In this document: positions 37,401 through 48,820 of the stretch, piece by piece
How positions within the stretch are numbered: the first letter of the stretch is position 1
Layout of the letters: the number at the start of each line of letters is the position of its first letter
Assembly (NCBI GenBank): GCA_016801885.1
Contig: CM028889.1
Location: forward strand, 13,021,001-13,085,000
Direction of reading: 5' to 3'
DNA: 64,000 bases
Source: Toxotes chatareus
Lineage: Eukaryota > Chordata > Actinopteri > Toxotidae
Translations under genes and position numbers: made by a program
Notes under the pieces: model-generated
Seen by the model: only the letters and a program-made list of their open reading frames with translations
What the model was told of the DNA's origin: nothing
Databases searched by the model: none

Positions 37401-40400
37401 GTGTTCTCAGGAGTGTTCACTCAGATGTTTAAAGAGGAGAGTGGGTTGTACCAAGGGAAGGTCTTTTTCTTTGTCCATTTGAGTGTTCAGGAGTTTCTGG
37501 CTGCTCTTTACGTCCATCTGACATTCATCAACTCTGGAGTCAATCTGCTGTCAGAAGACCAATTGATCTTCGAGGCGTATAAAACAGTAAAAGCAGAATC
37601 TTTAGAGGCATACTTCTACCAGAATGCAGTGGACAAGGCCTTACAGTGTCCAAATGGACACCTGGACTTGTTCCTCCGCTTCCTCCTGGGTCTCTTACAA
37701 GAAACAAATCAGACTCTCCTAGAAGGCCTGCAGACGCAGACAAGAAGTAGCTCACAGATCAAGCAGGGGACAGTCAAATACATCAAGAGGCAGATAGAGG
37801 ATAATCCCTCCACAGAGAGGAACATCAGTCTGTTCCACTGCCTGAATGAGCTGAATGACCACTCTCTAGTGGAGGAGATCCAAGGGTTCCTCAATTCAGG
37901 AAGAATCTCCTCTGGGGACCTCTCTCCCGCTCAGTGGTCAGCTCTGGTCTTCATCTTACTGACATCAGAAAAACGGCAGGATGTGTTTGACCTTAGCAAA
38001 TACTGTGCTTCTGAAAGGGCTCTTCTGAGGCTGCTGCCAGTGATCAAAGCTTCCAAGAAAGCTCTGTAAGTACATTTGGAATTATTCATCATAGATCACA
38101 TAAATACACTGCTGTCCTTTCAGCGGGAGAGAAATAAACTGGGCAGGCAGCATTTTCTGATTAAAACTAATTGATTGTTGCTTGAATTTAAAGCACTTGA
38201 AATGTCAGCTGAAGTTGAGACACTGGAAGAGTTTAAATTGTCAGTGTGAGCATAAGAAGGCGTCATTCAAAGCACAAGAACAAAAAAGCAGCTGAGATCA
38301 GAATAGGTTTTAATGTTCAACATGTGGTGACTTGTTTAAAATTTGAATTATGTGATCTATGAATAAATAGACAGGTTTCAGAAGTGTGATATTTGAGCAT
38401 TAGCTCTGTTGACTTGAATGTATCTACAAATATTATTTGTCTTGTTCATGGTTGTTTCTTCAGGCTGAGTGACTGTAACCTCTCTGAAGAAAGCTGTGAG
38501 GCTCTGTCCTCAGTCCTCAGCTCACAGTCCTGTGGTCTGAGAGGGCTGTACCTGAGCAACAACAACCTGAAGGATTCTGGAGTGACGCTTCTCCCTGTTG
38601 GACTGAAGAGTCCTTATTGTACACTGAAAGTTCTCAGGTTAGAATATTCAGACCCGTTCACTTTTGGCAGACTTTTAGACTCAGTTTTAAATTTATCAAA
38701 TTTGTGTTTTTGCAGTCTACACTCAGTAATCCATAATGACAATTTGAAAACGTAGTTTTAGAAAATTTTGCAAATTTAGTCAAACACAAGTCCAAATCAT
38801 TCAGATCCTTTGCTGTGGCCCTGTGGTCAGGTGAATCCTCTTTGCCTTAATTATCCACAAGATTTGTCTAGAACTTGATTAGAGTCCACATATGTCCACC
38901 AGTTCACTGGACATAGTTTAGAAAGCCAGATGTCTCTTGTTTGAAAACAGTTTGAAAATACTCTCCCTGTGAGCAGTAGAGTAAGACATCTTTTTTTTCT
39001 TCTGTCTTTGAGTCTTGACTCAACATTACAAGAGACTATGTTTTCTAAGAAATGTTCTGACTTTTTGTGCACTGTTGTCTCTTCAGTCTGAGTGGCTGTA
39101 ACCTCACAGAGAGTAGCTGTAAAGCTCTGTCCTCAGTTCTGAGTTCAGAATCTTCTCGTCTGAGAGACCTGGACCTGAGCAACAATGACCTGCGGGATTC
39201 AGGAGTGAACCTTCTCTCTGCCGGACTGCAGAGTCTGCAGTGTAAACTGGAAATTCTTAGGTGAGGATTAAAAGTTGCCAAAGACAGTGTTGTAGTACCA
39301 TGACGGCCTTCACAGACCCAGCTCTGGCCTCATTTTATCTGAGAGGTATGTTGTTTGATGTGTTTGCAGGCTGTCAGGTTGTCTGATCACAGAAGAAGGC
39401 TGTGCTTCTTTAGCCTCAGCTCTGAGCTCCAACCCTTCCCATCTGAGAGAGATCGACCTGAGCTACAATCATCCAGGAGAGAGAGGAGAGAGGCTGCTCT
39501 CTGCTGGACTGAAGGATCCACACTGGAAACTGAACACTCTCAGGTATGGAGAGGTTTGCTGCAGGCACAGACACTATCTGATATGACTAAAGTTGTGAAA
39601 TATTTCCTTTGTCACACTGTCAGTCAGAGTCCCTGACCAAAGTGATTTGATAGAACTGGCATTTAAAAAAAGATTGATGGAAGGACAATAGGCCTGACAA
39701 TAGATTTGGGCAGCCACCTGTATTTAGAGATTCCCTGGTTGTCACTGTATAAGATTAAAAAATACTCACTGTGAATGGTGGGTTGATGTGTGGAGGAGAT
39801 GAACTAAAATAAAGTGGCTTGCAGTGAAAGTTGAACACACACCAGCTGGATATGATGCTCATTAAAACACCCGCATCCATTTTTTTCTATGTCCCACCCA
39901 GAAGGCGGTGTGTTCACTGTACTGTTTTCCAAAGTTATTTAAATTAGCTATTTCAGCTGATAGCAATCCATTAAAATATGTTAAGATTGGCCCTGATACC
40001 AGTCTTTAGGACATTTGCATCGGTATGCTTGCAGAATTCATAATGTGAGCTAACCCATGTCTTCTTTCAGGTTTGAGCCTCGCGGAGCTCAGTGGTTGAG
40101 ACCAGGCCTGAGGAAGTGTAAGTGTGTTTTTAGTTTGTTCATTAATTTCACTGTTTATGAAAAACCCAACTTCAAACTGTCACATCGTCCAACTGTAAGC
40201 TGAGAGTAAAGTAATGACCAATGCCATGTGATATTTTACCATTAACATTTTTAAGAAATTAGTAATTGAGGGGTTGATAAATGAACAAATGACAAACTAA
40301 TAACTGCAGCTGTATTGAGTCTCCTTTGTCTTTCCATCAGATTATTGGGAACTTACACTGGACCCAACCACAGCAAACAGAAACCTCATTCTGTCTGACA

Positions 40401-40888
40401 ACAACAGAAAGGTGACATGGGTGTTAAATGAGCAGGCATACTCTGATCACACAGAGAGATTTGACTACTGCTGTCAGCTGTTGTGTGCGAATCAGCTGAG
40501 CGGCCGCTGTTACTGGGAGGTGGAGTGGGAAGGAGAGACTCTCATATCAGTGAGTTACAGCAGTATCACGAGGAAAGAAGGTGCTGACAGCAGGTTTGGA
40601 GGGAATGAGCAGTCCTGGAGTCTGTGTTGCTCTGCTGGTGGTTACTCTGTCTGGCACAATAACAAAGAAATTGTCCTGCCCTTGTCTTTCTCCTCTTACT
40701 CTAACAGAGTATCAGTGTATATGGACTACACTGCTGGCACTCTGTCCTTCTACAGAGTCTCCCCTAACACACTGAGCCACCTCTACACCTTCCGCTGCAC
40801 ATTCACTGAACCTCTCTACCCTGGGTTTGGCTTCTTGTTTGGTTTTAGAGTCTGCCCAGGTTTCTCAGTGTCTCTGTGTTCAGTGTAG
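34459..40888 (+). CDS. NLRC3-like receptor with B30.2 domain (fish NLR-C type)
   Basis: This is a cytoplasmic pattern-recognition-type NLR; ligand and partner are unknown. Ten exons are 34459-34553, 34657-34758, 35279-35354, 35547-35751, 36286-38065, 38464-38637, 39087-39260, 39370-39543, 40071-40117 and 40341-40888. All junctions keep frame, giving 1124 aa. Order: a low-complexity N-terminus (residues 1-90, with SCVSMKSDVSK typical of fish NLRs); a helical segment with EENIVTFVRNELKKH; FISNA from about 160; NACHT with Walker A GVAGIGKT at 249-256, Walker B FIFDGLDEC at 322-330, and WITTRP; three LRR exons of exactly 174 nt each (about 753-926); then PRY-SPRY (about 943-1124) with LTLDP, SGRCYWEVEW and SWSLCC. 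No stop or frameshift breaks it. The ATG at 34459 is the first in frame, but a 5' effector-domain exon could be missed. No PYD or CARD is seen. The exon 3 donor (GTCTGT) is weak. Confidence 0.93.
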
Positions 40889-42885
40889 AGTCTCCCCTGA
40901 TGTGGAGGAACATTCACACTTCTATAAACAGATCAGTTTACAGAAGTGGAAAGGCCACCAACCTACCCCAAGGCTAACTCAAAACTCAAAGCCACAGTAA
41001 GAGTCAGTGACACCTGCTGATGAGTTGCATCAAATAACTACTAAAAAAAAAAAAAAAAACAAGAAGAAAAACATGGCTCACAGTTTGTTGGGCAAGTACT
41101 AAGAAAGAAAAAAGTGAGCGCAGTGACCTGTTGGAAATATGCTGCAGTGAGGACATGTTAGACAAATCTAACCAAATCCGCCAAGACCCTGAGATGATCA
41201 AAGTTTGCTGTGTTTTGTTCTTGCAAGAAGGAAAGGTATCTTTGTAACACCTTCTCCTAATAGGAGAGACATCTCTGTGCCTTGTTTATACACACAGCAC
41301 CCCACCCCCCCAAAGCCTTAATTTACCCAGAATCCATAGTGAACTACTTAACACAGCCAAGAAGTAGAGAGCTTTGTGCAGAAGATAAATACTGCCCCAG
41401 ATCCGACTTTTAGGCACATTTAAATCATAGTCCATGCCTGCCTTTAAGAAGCCAGCCCTTGAAATGTCCTAAGGTATGATCATTGCTGCATGTGCAATAC
41501 TGCACAGTACATGCTAAATTCACCACTATTTTAGACTATATGCAGTTAAAAATACAAGATTGTTTAACCCATGCGACTAGCTTGCCGTTTATTGCCTAAT
41601 ATTAGTGTCTTAGTGGTAAATGATGAGATTATGAGTTTTGCACATACAACCTGGATAACTTAGTCACCTATGTTATTTTCTTATGTACATTAAACCTGCA
41701 CAAAGGAATTGTGCTATTTTCCCCACTGTCAAAAAATCTTAACTGAAATACAGTGTTTATAGTCCTAGGTAAACTTTCAGCACAATTCCAAGGAGTGATT
41801 CTGAGACATTTGTCTTTCTGCAAATACAGATACTAAATTAGCTGTGGGATTATATATAATTTAGAATAGTGTAGTTTTAGCTTACTATTTGCAACTGATT
41901 GAACATTAAATCATACAACACTTTTTTTTCTTTGTTTTGCGTGAAGAATAACACTGGCACTGATTTTCCATGCAGCTCCACTATCTGCACTTGTCACTGT
42001 GGCGCTTAAGTGCTTTCGGAATTCAACTTATTAGTTTTGTTTGATGGACCTAATCTGCCTGCACCAAAACTTCTAACTGGCTCCAGTCTGGTTTTCTTTT
42101 TGTTTCCATTTCATATAATTTTCTTTTAATCCTTTTTTAAAAATTAATTCCTTATTATATGTTATAAATACAAAGCATTAGATTGGTGTTATTTTCACAT
42201 TGCTACTGGATATATTAAGAATTTCTCATAAATGAAATTAACTTTTTTGCAGAATAAGCTCTCTGACTGAATACTAAAATGTGACTATTTTTAAATGAAC
42301 ATTATGGCAGATGTAAGGTAAAATTTTTGTCCCTCCGCTGTGAATTCATATAATTAGTCACATGATCACTGGAGGTCAGTCTTACACTTTGCTGCAAGTA
42401 GGAGCAAGTTGCTTGATAAACATATTATTTTTTACTTAAAGCTGTGATTTACCTTTATGCTATTATGTTGTGCTTTAGTTTTACTCTTGTACTCCAAACT
42501 GAACACACATCTTGTTTATGTTTTATGATTGATTAATGTGTCATATTCTTTGTTTCATATAAGCAAAAGCTTTATGAGCTGTTGTGTTGACTTTCATACA
42601 CTGATTAAATCGCTCATGCATAATCCTCTGATTGCACAGCATGTCCCTGTCTGTCTGAAAATAAACATGAGTTATGCTTGCTTGTTATTGGGATATGATT
42701 TACTGTCTCCCTTAGGAGAAATTTGTCTTAGGCGTTCTGTCACTGCAGCACATAGCTTAAAATTCAACATTTAACATTAATAATTATTATATGTATGTTA
42801 TTTCTAAAAAAAAAAAAAAAAACCTTGATAGAAATAGTTCTGGTATCTGGTGAGAAATAAAACAATAAAAAGTTCATGACTCTAG
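40889..42885 (+). other. Probable 3' UTR of the NLR gene
   Basis: No coding exon is seen after the stop. Possible poly(A) signals are ATTAAA near 41688 and AATAAA at 42856-42861 and 42864-42869. The distal ones would give a 2-kb 3' UTR ending almost at the smim7 3' end. A poly(A) run lies at about 41043-41059. Confidence 0.35.
42864..42869 (+). terminator. Candidate distal poly(A) signal, NLR gene
   Basis: AATAAA here is paired with another at 42856-42861. It faces the minus-strand signal of smim7 about 90 bp away. Confidence 0.35.
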
Positions 42886-42956
42886 TGATAAGTGTCAGTA
42901 AAGACAGTCACAACAATTCAAGTCAATTAACAGACACTGGATAAGAAAACTCTATT

Positions 42957-42962
42957 TTTATT
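42957..42962 (-). terminator. smim7: Candidate poly(A) signal of smim7
   Basis: TTTATT on the plus strand reads AATAAA on the minus strand. It would give smim7 a 3' UTR of about 0.74 kb. Confidence 0.45.
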
Positions 42963-43697
42963 GTTAAGAATAAGGACACATTTACATTATAGAACATATA
43001 CATTTACTTACAGCACATGTGCCTCAGAACAAAGGAAAATTACATTTTTATAAATCAGAGGACGCACATGCTGCACGTTACCAATAAGTAAAATCTGGAG
43101 ATGTCTGAGTCATTTATCAAATCACATCATGAAGTGACAGAGATCATTCTAACTTTGTTGGATACAGCTGAACTGTGACAGCCGTGCAGGTAAAAAGGAT
43201 TAAAAGACATTTTACAAACACCGACTTTAATTACAGTAGGTTTTAAGGACAGAGCAGGATCCTTAATTAATGACAGACAACTAACAAGCCACAGAAAAAC
43301 ATTTTCTATCCTGTTTGCAAAGGCTGATCATCATTTAAAACCCTGGTGTTCCTTTGATAAAGAAGCTAACATGCTGAAGTAAATCTCTCAAATTGTGTAC
43401 TGAAGCACAACGGCTCATGACGACACATGTCCAGCAGAGGGTAGGGGTGCTGGTATAATTACATCCTTAAAAAAAAAAAAAAAAAAACTGGAAAAATGTA
43501 ACATCTTCTATTACACAAAATAAATACAGCGATTCATAAATTCCTGTACAGTCAGAAGTAGATTTAGGATTTGAGGTGGTAAAGAAAACTGGGCATAATT
43601 ACAGTTAAATGGGCCAAAGAAACAGAGAAGTCCTATCAAAGAGAAGTTTAGAGCATCCATCTTGAAAAACTGAGAGTCGGGTGACCGCAAATGTTGA

Positions 43698-45831
43698 TCA
43701 TGATCCAAACAATCTGTGAGGATTGAAAACATTCAACCAGTTAGATGAGAAATTAGTTCACAGCACATTTCTGGGACTTTTTGTTTTATTGTATTCTTGA
43801 AAATGTAGAAAATCAAAAAAACTGGATCTGAAAAGGATCTGATGCATGAAAGGCAGGTGGAATGGGGGGAAAGTGGGTGGAGGTAAGTATTCACATTTTT
43901 ACTTGATGTTTGTGATTAAAAACATAAATGATTACATGTTTCTAAACTGACTGTAGTTGGAAATATGCCTGTTTTACCCCTGTGCCAAAAAAAAAAAAAA
44001 ACTCACAAAAAAATTTTCTTGAGTGAATCTGACCTCGGTAAGCATTAACTTAATTGTTTCCCAATGTATATTCCTGTGTTACAAGTCATGCCAATGAATT
44101 TAAGAGTGATAGCACCTTTTTATGGTTTGGGGACTATTTTCATCCATTAACAATACATATTCGATGCTGAAATTAGAATAGAATGAGCCTGAGTGGCACT
44201 AGGATGGTGTACGTGGGACTCAAAATAATAATATATTTTTTTTTAACATCAATGGAGCTCTAAGGCACAGATTAAAAAGACTACTACTTGTTTGTAATAC
44301 GCGTCCGCAGGATCAATTTATCGTTGGTTCAAGTCAACATATCAAAAAACATAGAATATTGTGAGTTATTACTATTTAAACTCATATTGTATAACAGAAA
44401 AACTAACTTTCAAAAACTAAAAGCCCACCTGTTAGGAATGAAAGTGAGACAGCAGCATGTACACAATTATGTCCTACTACAACCATTTTAAAGTACACAA
44501 CCAGCATTGACTAACAGCATCTTACTTACAGGATCATGCAGAACATGATGAAAATGTTCCACAGAGCGATGAAGATTCGAAAGTATCGCAGGCTGAGCAG
44601 GAACTCCCTGATGTTGTCACCTGAAAGACAGACTCACCATTCTTTGTGGCTGTGCTTTTATCTGTCACACACATATTTTCTTAATGTTGTTTGTATCTCT
44701 CTGTTTAACATTCATACACACCTGTTGTTGGTGCTCTGGACTCATCTCCAAATCCCTGGGCCTCCTTCCTTTTGCTGCAAAACATCCACAGTCAATCTCC
44801 CGTGGTTTGTTTTGTTTATTTTATTGGTACTTTTTTAACAATGTGGTATGATCTTCTAGACTTGTGTACATATACCAAATAAGTGTTTTTGCTTCTGTAT
44901 TATTGTACTAATGTTTTGTGGTTTCCTCTTGCTCTGCATGACTTCTGCATTGTCTTGAGAATGCTTATTTTGTTTGCTTTTTACCATCGCTTCACTTCAC
45001 TGGCTACAGCTGCTGAGAATCAGCCAGCTGACTAACACTGGTGAGCTGGCTACAGAAGTAAATTATGAATAAGTAAACAAAATTTAATTTTGATTTGTGA
45101 AGTTTAAAGCAGCGGTGGTTAAACCTCTGGCGTCATTGTTTAATACTCTGAGCACGTTTTATTTACAGTAACATAGCTTTATTTGAACATCATGTAGACA
45201 GAAACTGAGAAAAAACAGTCCAAAGTGTCGATGTGGGGTTTTCATACACCCATGTCATCCACTTTTTTAATGTAAAATTTTGAATCTTTAATATTTGTCA
45301 GAGATTTGCAGGCATACCTGGACTTTCAATAAAAAACGCACAGAAATTATGCTGAAGTTTTTTTTTTTTTACAACCTTGAGCTGTTCTATAATAATATTT
45401 CGAGTAAATATCACAAAAGATTTTTCGTTTTTATATATCTGAGTGTATTTTTACTTGTAATTCTGTTCCCTGGCAGCTGAATACTTTAAGTATATTGCCA
45501 AACTGATAAGTCAGCCTTTAAGCTGTAATACTCACAGCTTGAAATTCAGCACAGCCCCTGCATTCACCAGTAAGGTCCTGAAGAACAGAAAGAGACAAAG
45601 TGTTTGTTCACAGGTGAGAGTTTTTTGTTTTTTTAATCTACAGAGCTAACGTTAGCTGCTGAGCTGGCATTAGCACGGAGCTAGCTAGCCTGTTACACCG
45701 CCACCTATCTGATAACAGAGTGCACCAAAACACACACGGAGAGCATCTCTGTTAAATAAAAAACGTGCCTCTATGTAAAAACGTGTCAGACATTGAATAA
45801 ATTACCCGAATATCAACAGATCTCCGATCAT
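43698..45831 (-). CDS. smim7: Small integral membrane protein 7
   Basis: This is a 75-aa membrane protein of unknown biochemical role, the same length as human SMIM7. It was rebuilt from five short minus-strand exons: 45831-45806 (MIGDLLIF then GG of the split Gly), 45577-45536 (TLLVNAGAVLNFK), 44774-44722 (KRKEAQGFGDESRAPTTG), 44620-44530 (DNIREFLLSLRYFRIFIALW then NIFIMFCMI) and 43713-43698 (LFGS and stop). All introns are GT-AG and phases fit (2, 2, 1, 2). The first 20 residues form an N-terminal hydrophobic segment, and a second hydrophobic segment occupies the last 25 or so. No exon is long enough to show as an ORF. It is divergent from tmem38a and on the same strand as med26, as in human 19p13.11. 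Confidence 0.94.
45640..45692. promoter_or_regulatory. GCTAACGTTAGC-type cluster in smim7 intron 1
   Basis: GCTAACGTTAGCTGCTGAG, GGCATTAGCACGG and GCTAGCTAGCC lie about 115-165 bp downstream of exon 1. CTAACGTTAG is a palindrome. The position matches the clusters in slc35e1 and med26. Confidence 0.3.
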
Positions 45832-46654
45832 CTTGTCCTCATCACATCACAGAAACACCTCACTTCCGCCTTCGTTCACGCAATCAGGAATGTGACCAAT
45901 GAGGTTTCAGTGCCCCAGCACACGTTTTTATGCCCCGCGTTTGACTTGTCAGGCAGGTCTCCACCTATCAAGTCCTGACGATTTGTTTCAGCAGCAATGG
46001 GTGGTAAAAGCTGTGGGTGGGGGGCATGGTGGGAAGGAGACGGGAAGACAGTGAATGGGTACAACTAACAAGAAGTTTTACCTGAAAGATTAAATTTAGG
46101 GAACACTGTCCTGATGTCTTGTGCAGCGGCACCAGCTGAAAAATGCCACCTTTGCAGAGCTTAGACTTGGCAACGAGCGCCAACCTCAGCCAAGAAAAGT
46201 AATAGCAGCTGAAATTTCAGCTGCAGACACAAAGTACTGCTGCTGATTTTCAAACCAGTTATAATCCTGTCAGACTGGATAGTTCTGTGCTACAAAAGCA
46301 GAGTGCAGAAACTGCATGGTTTGTTTAAGAAGACAAACTTTAGTTTGATTAATATTCATGAACGATCAATATTGAAATCAATAAGACATTAAAAGTCTAA
46401 AAAGAAGATGGCAGCGTGTAGTTACTGTGAATTTAAAAGCTGTTTTCAAGGAAATTTCACATTTTATAAAAAAATATTAAGATGTCTTATTTTTTCTATT
46501 ATTTGTATACATTGTTCTGTTTGATTTTGGAGTTATTGCAATATTTTTACTTGATTTTCATTATACTATACTTATTCTTATTTGTTTTTCACTTCACTTA
46601 TTTATTCTAGAATTTTTTCTCTTACCACACAACTATGTGCAATTTTCCTCTTCT

Positions 46655-46735
46655 TTTTCAACTGGGAGTTATGTAACAGTAAGAATTTCCCTACGGGGAT
46701 CAATAAAGTTATTCTGATTCTGATTATACACATTT
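46655..46735 (+). repeat. LINE-like 3' tail
   Basis: AATTTCCCTACGGGGATCAA followed by TAAAGTTATTCTGATTCTGA is a classic 3' end of fish Rex/CR1-like non-LTR elements. Confidence 0.65.
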
Positions 46736-46921
46736 ATATTACAATACTGCAACAAAAGACAATAAAATATTACAAGAATGTCCCACATTGAGTCTGTCAC
46801 TTAAGTAAAAGTGCATAAATATTGTCAACAAGAAAAAAGCTAATTGTAACTATTTTACACACTGTTGGGTATTTCATAGCAATACATCATATTTTATAAG
46901 AGCAACATGTTTGTATTCAGT

Positions 46922-46961
46922 CAGCCCTGCGATTGACTGGCGACCAATCCAGGGTGTACCC
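46922..46961 (-). repeat. Piece of the 4.5-kb-type dispersed repeat, reversed
   Basis: CCTGCGATTGACTGGCGACC followed by AATCCAGGGTGTACCC is the reverse complement of the ACCCTGGACTGGTTGCCAGC region of 4.48-4.80 kb. The sequence AAAATGGATGGATAG at about 47.825-47.840 kb resembles the far end of such elements, so later sequence may have inserted into it. Confidence 0.5.
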
Positions 46962-46990
46962 AGTGGCGGTTTTTGGGACGGGCGAACCGG

Positions 46991-47160
46991 GACTCAGGTG
47001 GGTGGCTGGGTTGGGAGAGTGTGGGAGCCGTTCCCTCTCCCAGCATGCACCACCAGCATATGCATGTATAAATGGCACCCTGACTCAGGTGGGTAGCTGG
47101 GTTGGGAGAGTGTGGGAGCCATCCCCTCTCCCAGCATCCACCACCAGCATATGTATGTGA
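46991..47160. repeat. Tandem duplication, unit 91 bp, about 1.9 copies
   Basis: GACTCAGGTGGGTGGCTGGG at 46991 returns as GACTCAGGTGGGTAGCTGGG at 47082. GGTTGGGAGAGTGTGGGAGC and CCACCAGCATATG are also shared. The copies differ at few positions, so the duplication looks fairly recent. Confidence 0.85.
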
Positions 47161-47342
47161 ACGCATTGTGAAAGCAATACAGCAATGTATCGATATTAGA
47201 AAATGTACTTCGTAATTTGTACTTTTCAATACTTAAGTATGTTTAAAAGCAAGTACTCCACAGTACTTTAACTTTTTCACTGAGCAACTTTCATGTGTAG
47301 TTGAATAATATTCAACTATAGTATAGGCACCGATCAAACAGA

Positions 47343-47546
47343 CAAAAGTTAAACTCGTTCTGTGGACTGCTGGGAGGCTACATCATCGCCATAACTGGCC
47401 ACCAAAAGGACGTGGTCATCAATATGATGCGGGAGCAGGTCGAGAACGCAGAAAGAACGAAGACAGGTGGCCGCATCATCCGTGTAAGAACAAACATGAT
47501 AATAAAATTCAAAGTCACACAGGAGGCATATTCATTGTTTAATTAG
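47343..47546 (+). pseudogene. Coding-like fragment of unknown mobile or multicopy gene
   Basis: One frame is open for about 67 codons without needing an ATG. It reads with a protein-like pattern: KLNSFCGLLGGYIIAITGH, then KDVVINMMREQVENAERT, then GGRIIRV, ending in FKVTQEAYSLFN and a stop. It recalls to me the Y--TGHR--V--NMT--EV--A block of an uncharacterised, repeated teleost protein family, possibly recombinase-like. That is a memory-based match only. GTAAGA after GRIIR could be a splice donor. No start or neighbouring exon was found, so it is probably a remnant. Confidence 0.35.
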
Positions 47547-48299
47547 TTGGTCACAGAGGAAAGCCATGTCTCTTAATTCAATAGGTTGGACAGCACAAGT
47601 TCAAATATGTATTGTTCATGTTACTGTTTTTATCTGCTTTAATGTTCATGAATTGAACATACATTTTTAAAGGAAATCCTTACAAAAATGATTTCAGTGT
47701 CATAAAAACAAAACAAAACAAAAAACAACGCACAGCCTGTCAGGGGGCGGGGCGGGCATGTGTGTATTGCTGTGTATAAAAGCAAAACCGTGACGAAGGG
47801 GGAAGGGCGGCGCGGGGCGGGTAAAAATGGATGGATAGATGTTTGTATTCACTGCTCAGCATAAAAATAATTGAGGACAGTAATAAAGAATAAATGAATA
47901 GAAATAAAAATAAACAACAAGCTGAACTCAGTAAACGATCTAGTTTTGAAAATGATCAAAACAGAAAGGCTGATAGGCAGATGATCAATATGTTTTCTTC
48001 AATTTCAAATGACCAGATAGTTTTGAGATGAAAGGTTTTCAGTCTCGTGATTTCGGCGTCCCCTAGTGGCGGCAGAGATCGTTGCCCCGATTATTGTCAA
48101 GAATGAAAAGCGAAGATAAAAAAAATAAATAAATAATACCAAATCTGTTTTTCAAGAACAAAACAAAACAAAACATAAAATCTGATTTCGGTTTATTTAT
48201 GAAGGTCTGGCAGTACTGCGCCTTTCATCACATTTCTGCATCATCTGGAAAAACGTAAACAAGCGCCGATATCACCAAATGTTACGGAGCAGTTTGGGA

Positions 48300-48820
48300 T
48301 TAGAGTCGATCATTTGGCTGTGAGTCAGCCTCGGTGCAGGATCTGATCCGGATTGGAGGTTGTTTTTATGAATCAGTGAATTAAGCGCGGACACTTGTTT
48401 CGGGCTTCGTCGTGTCTCCAGGCTGCAGACGAGTCTCTCACTGCGTCTTGTGGACCAGTAAAAATGATCATGTGGGCGATGAAGACCGGAGGACAAGCCT
48501 TTTGTTTGTCATTCTAATGCTCAAGCAGCTGACACGTAAACCTCCTGTCGCCCTAAAAAGCGGAGCAGCTGGCGCGGCGCGCAGACGAAGACGATGATGA
48601 TGCTGAGGCTGTGGAGATGAGTGGTATTAATAGGAGGGCTTGAGTGTCACAGGCTTTCACTGTCGAGACCGGGGGGCTTGGTGGATAGTCGGTGGACCGG
48701 GTTGGGGGGGCTTCCAATCCAGACTGCGCAGTTGGAATAAAAAAAAATTTAAAAAGAAGAAATAAAAAAAGAAAAGAAAAAGACAAAAAAGAAAAAAACA
48801 GTGGTTGTCAGACACGCATC
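48300..48820 (+). promoter_or_regulatory. tmem38a: tmem38a promoter region and 5' UTR
   Basis: The stretch is CpG-richer around 48.3-48.6 kb (GCGGAGCAGCTGGCGCGGCG near 48.56 kb), with no clear TATA box. The 65 bp before the ATG are almost pure purine or A (48738-48800), an odd leader. Confidence 0.4.

Larger units (their letters stand above)
45832..48300. other. Spacer between divergent smim7 and tmem38a
   Basis: It holds a LINE-like tail, a piece of the 4.5-kb-type repeat, a two-copy tandem repeat, a coding-like fragment and a G-rich block near 47.74-47.83 kb. No conserved host exon is seen. Confidence 0.45.

Noticed and set aside
48055..48076. CCCCTAGTGGCGGCAG as a CTCF site
   Set aside because: It is one base short of the core spacing, and similar words are common in fish repeats.
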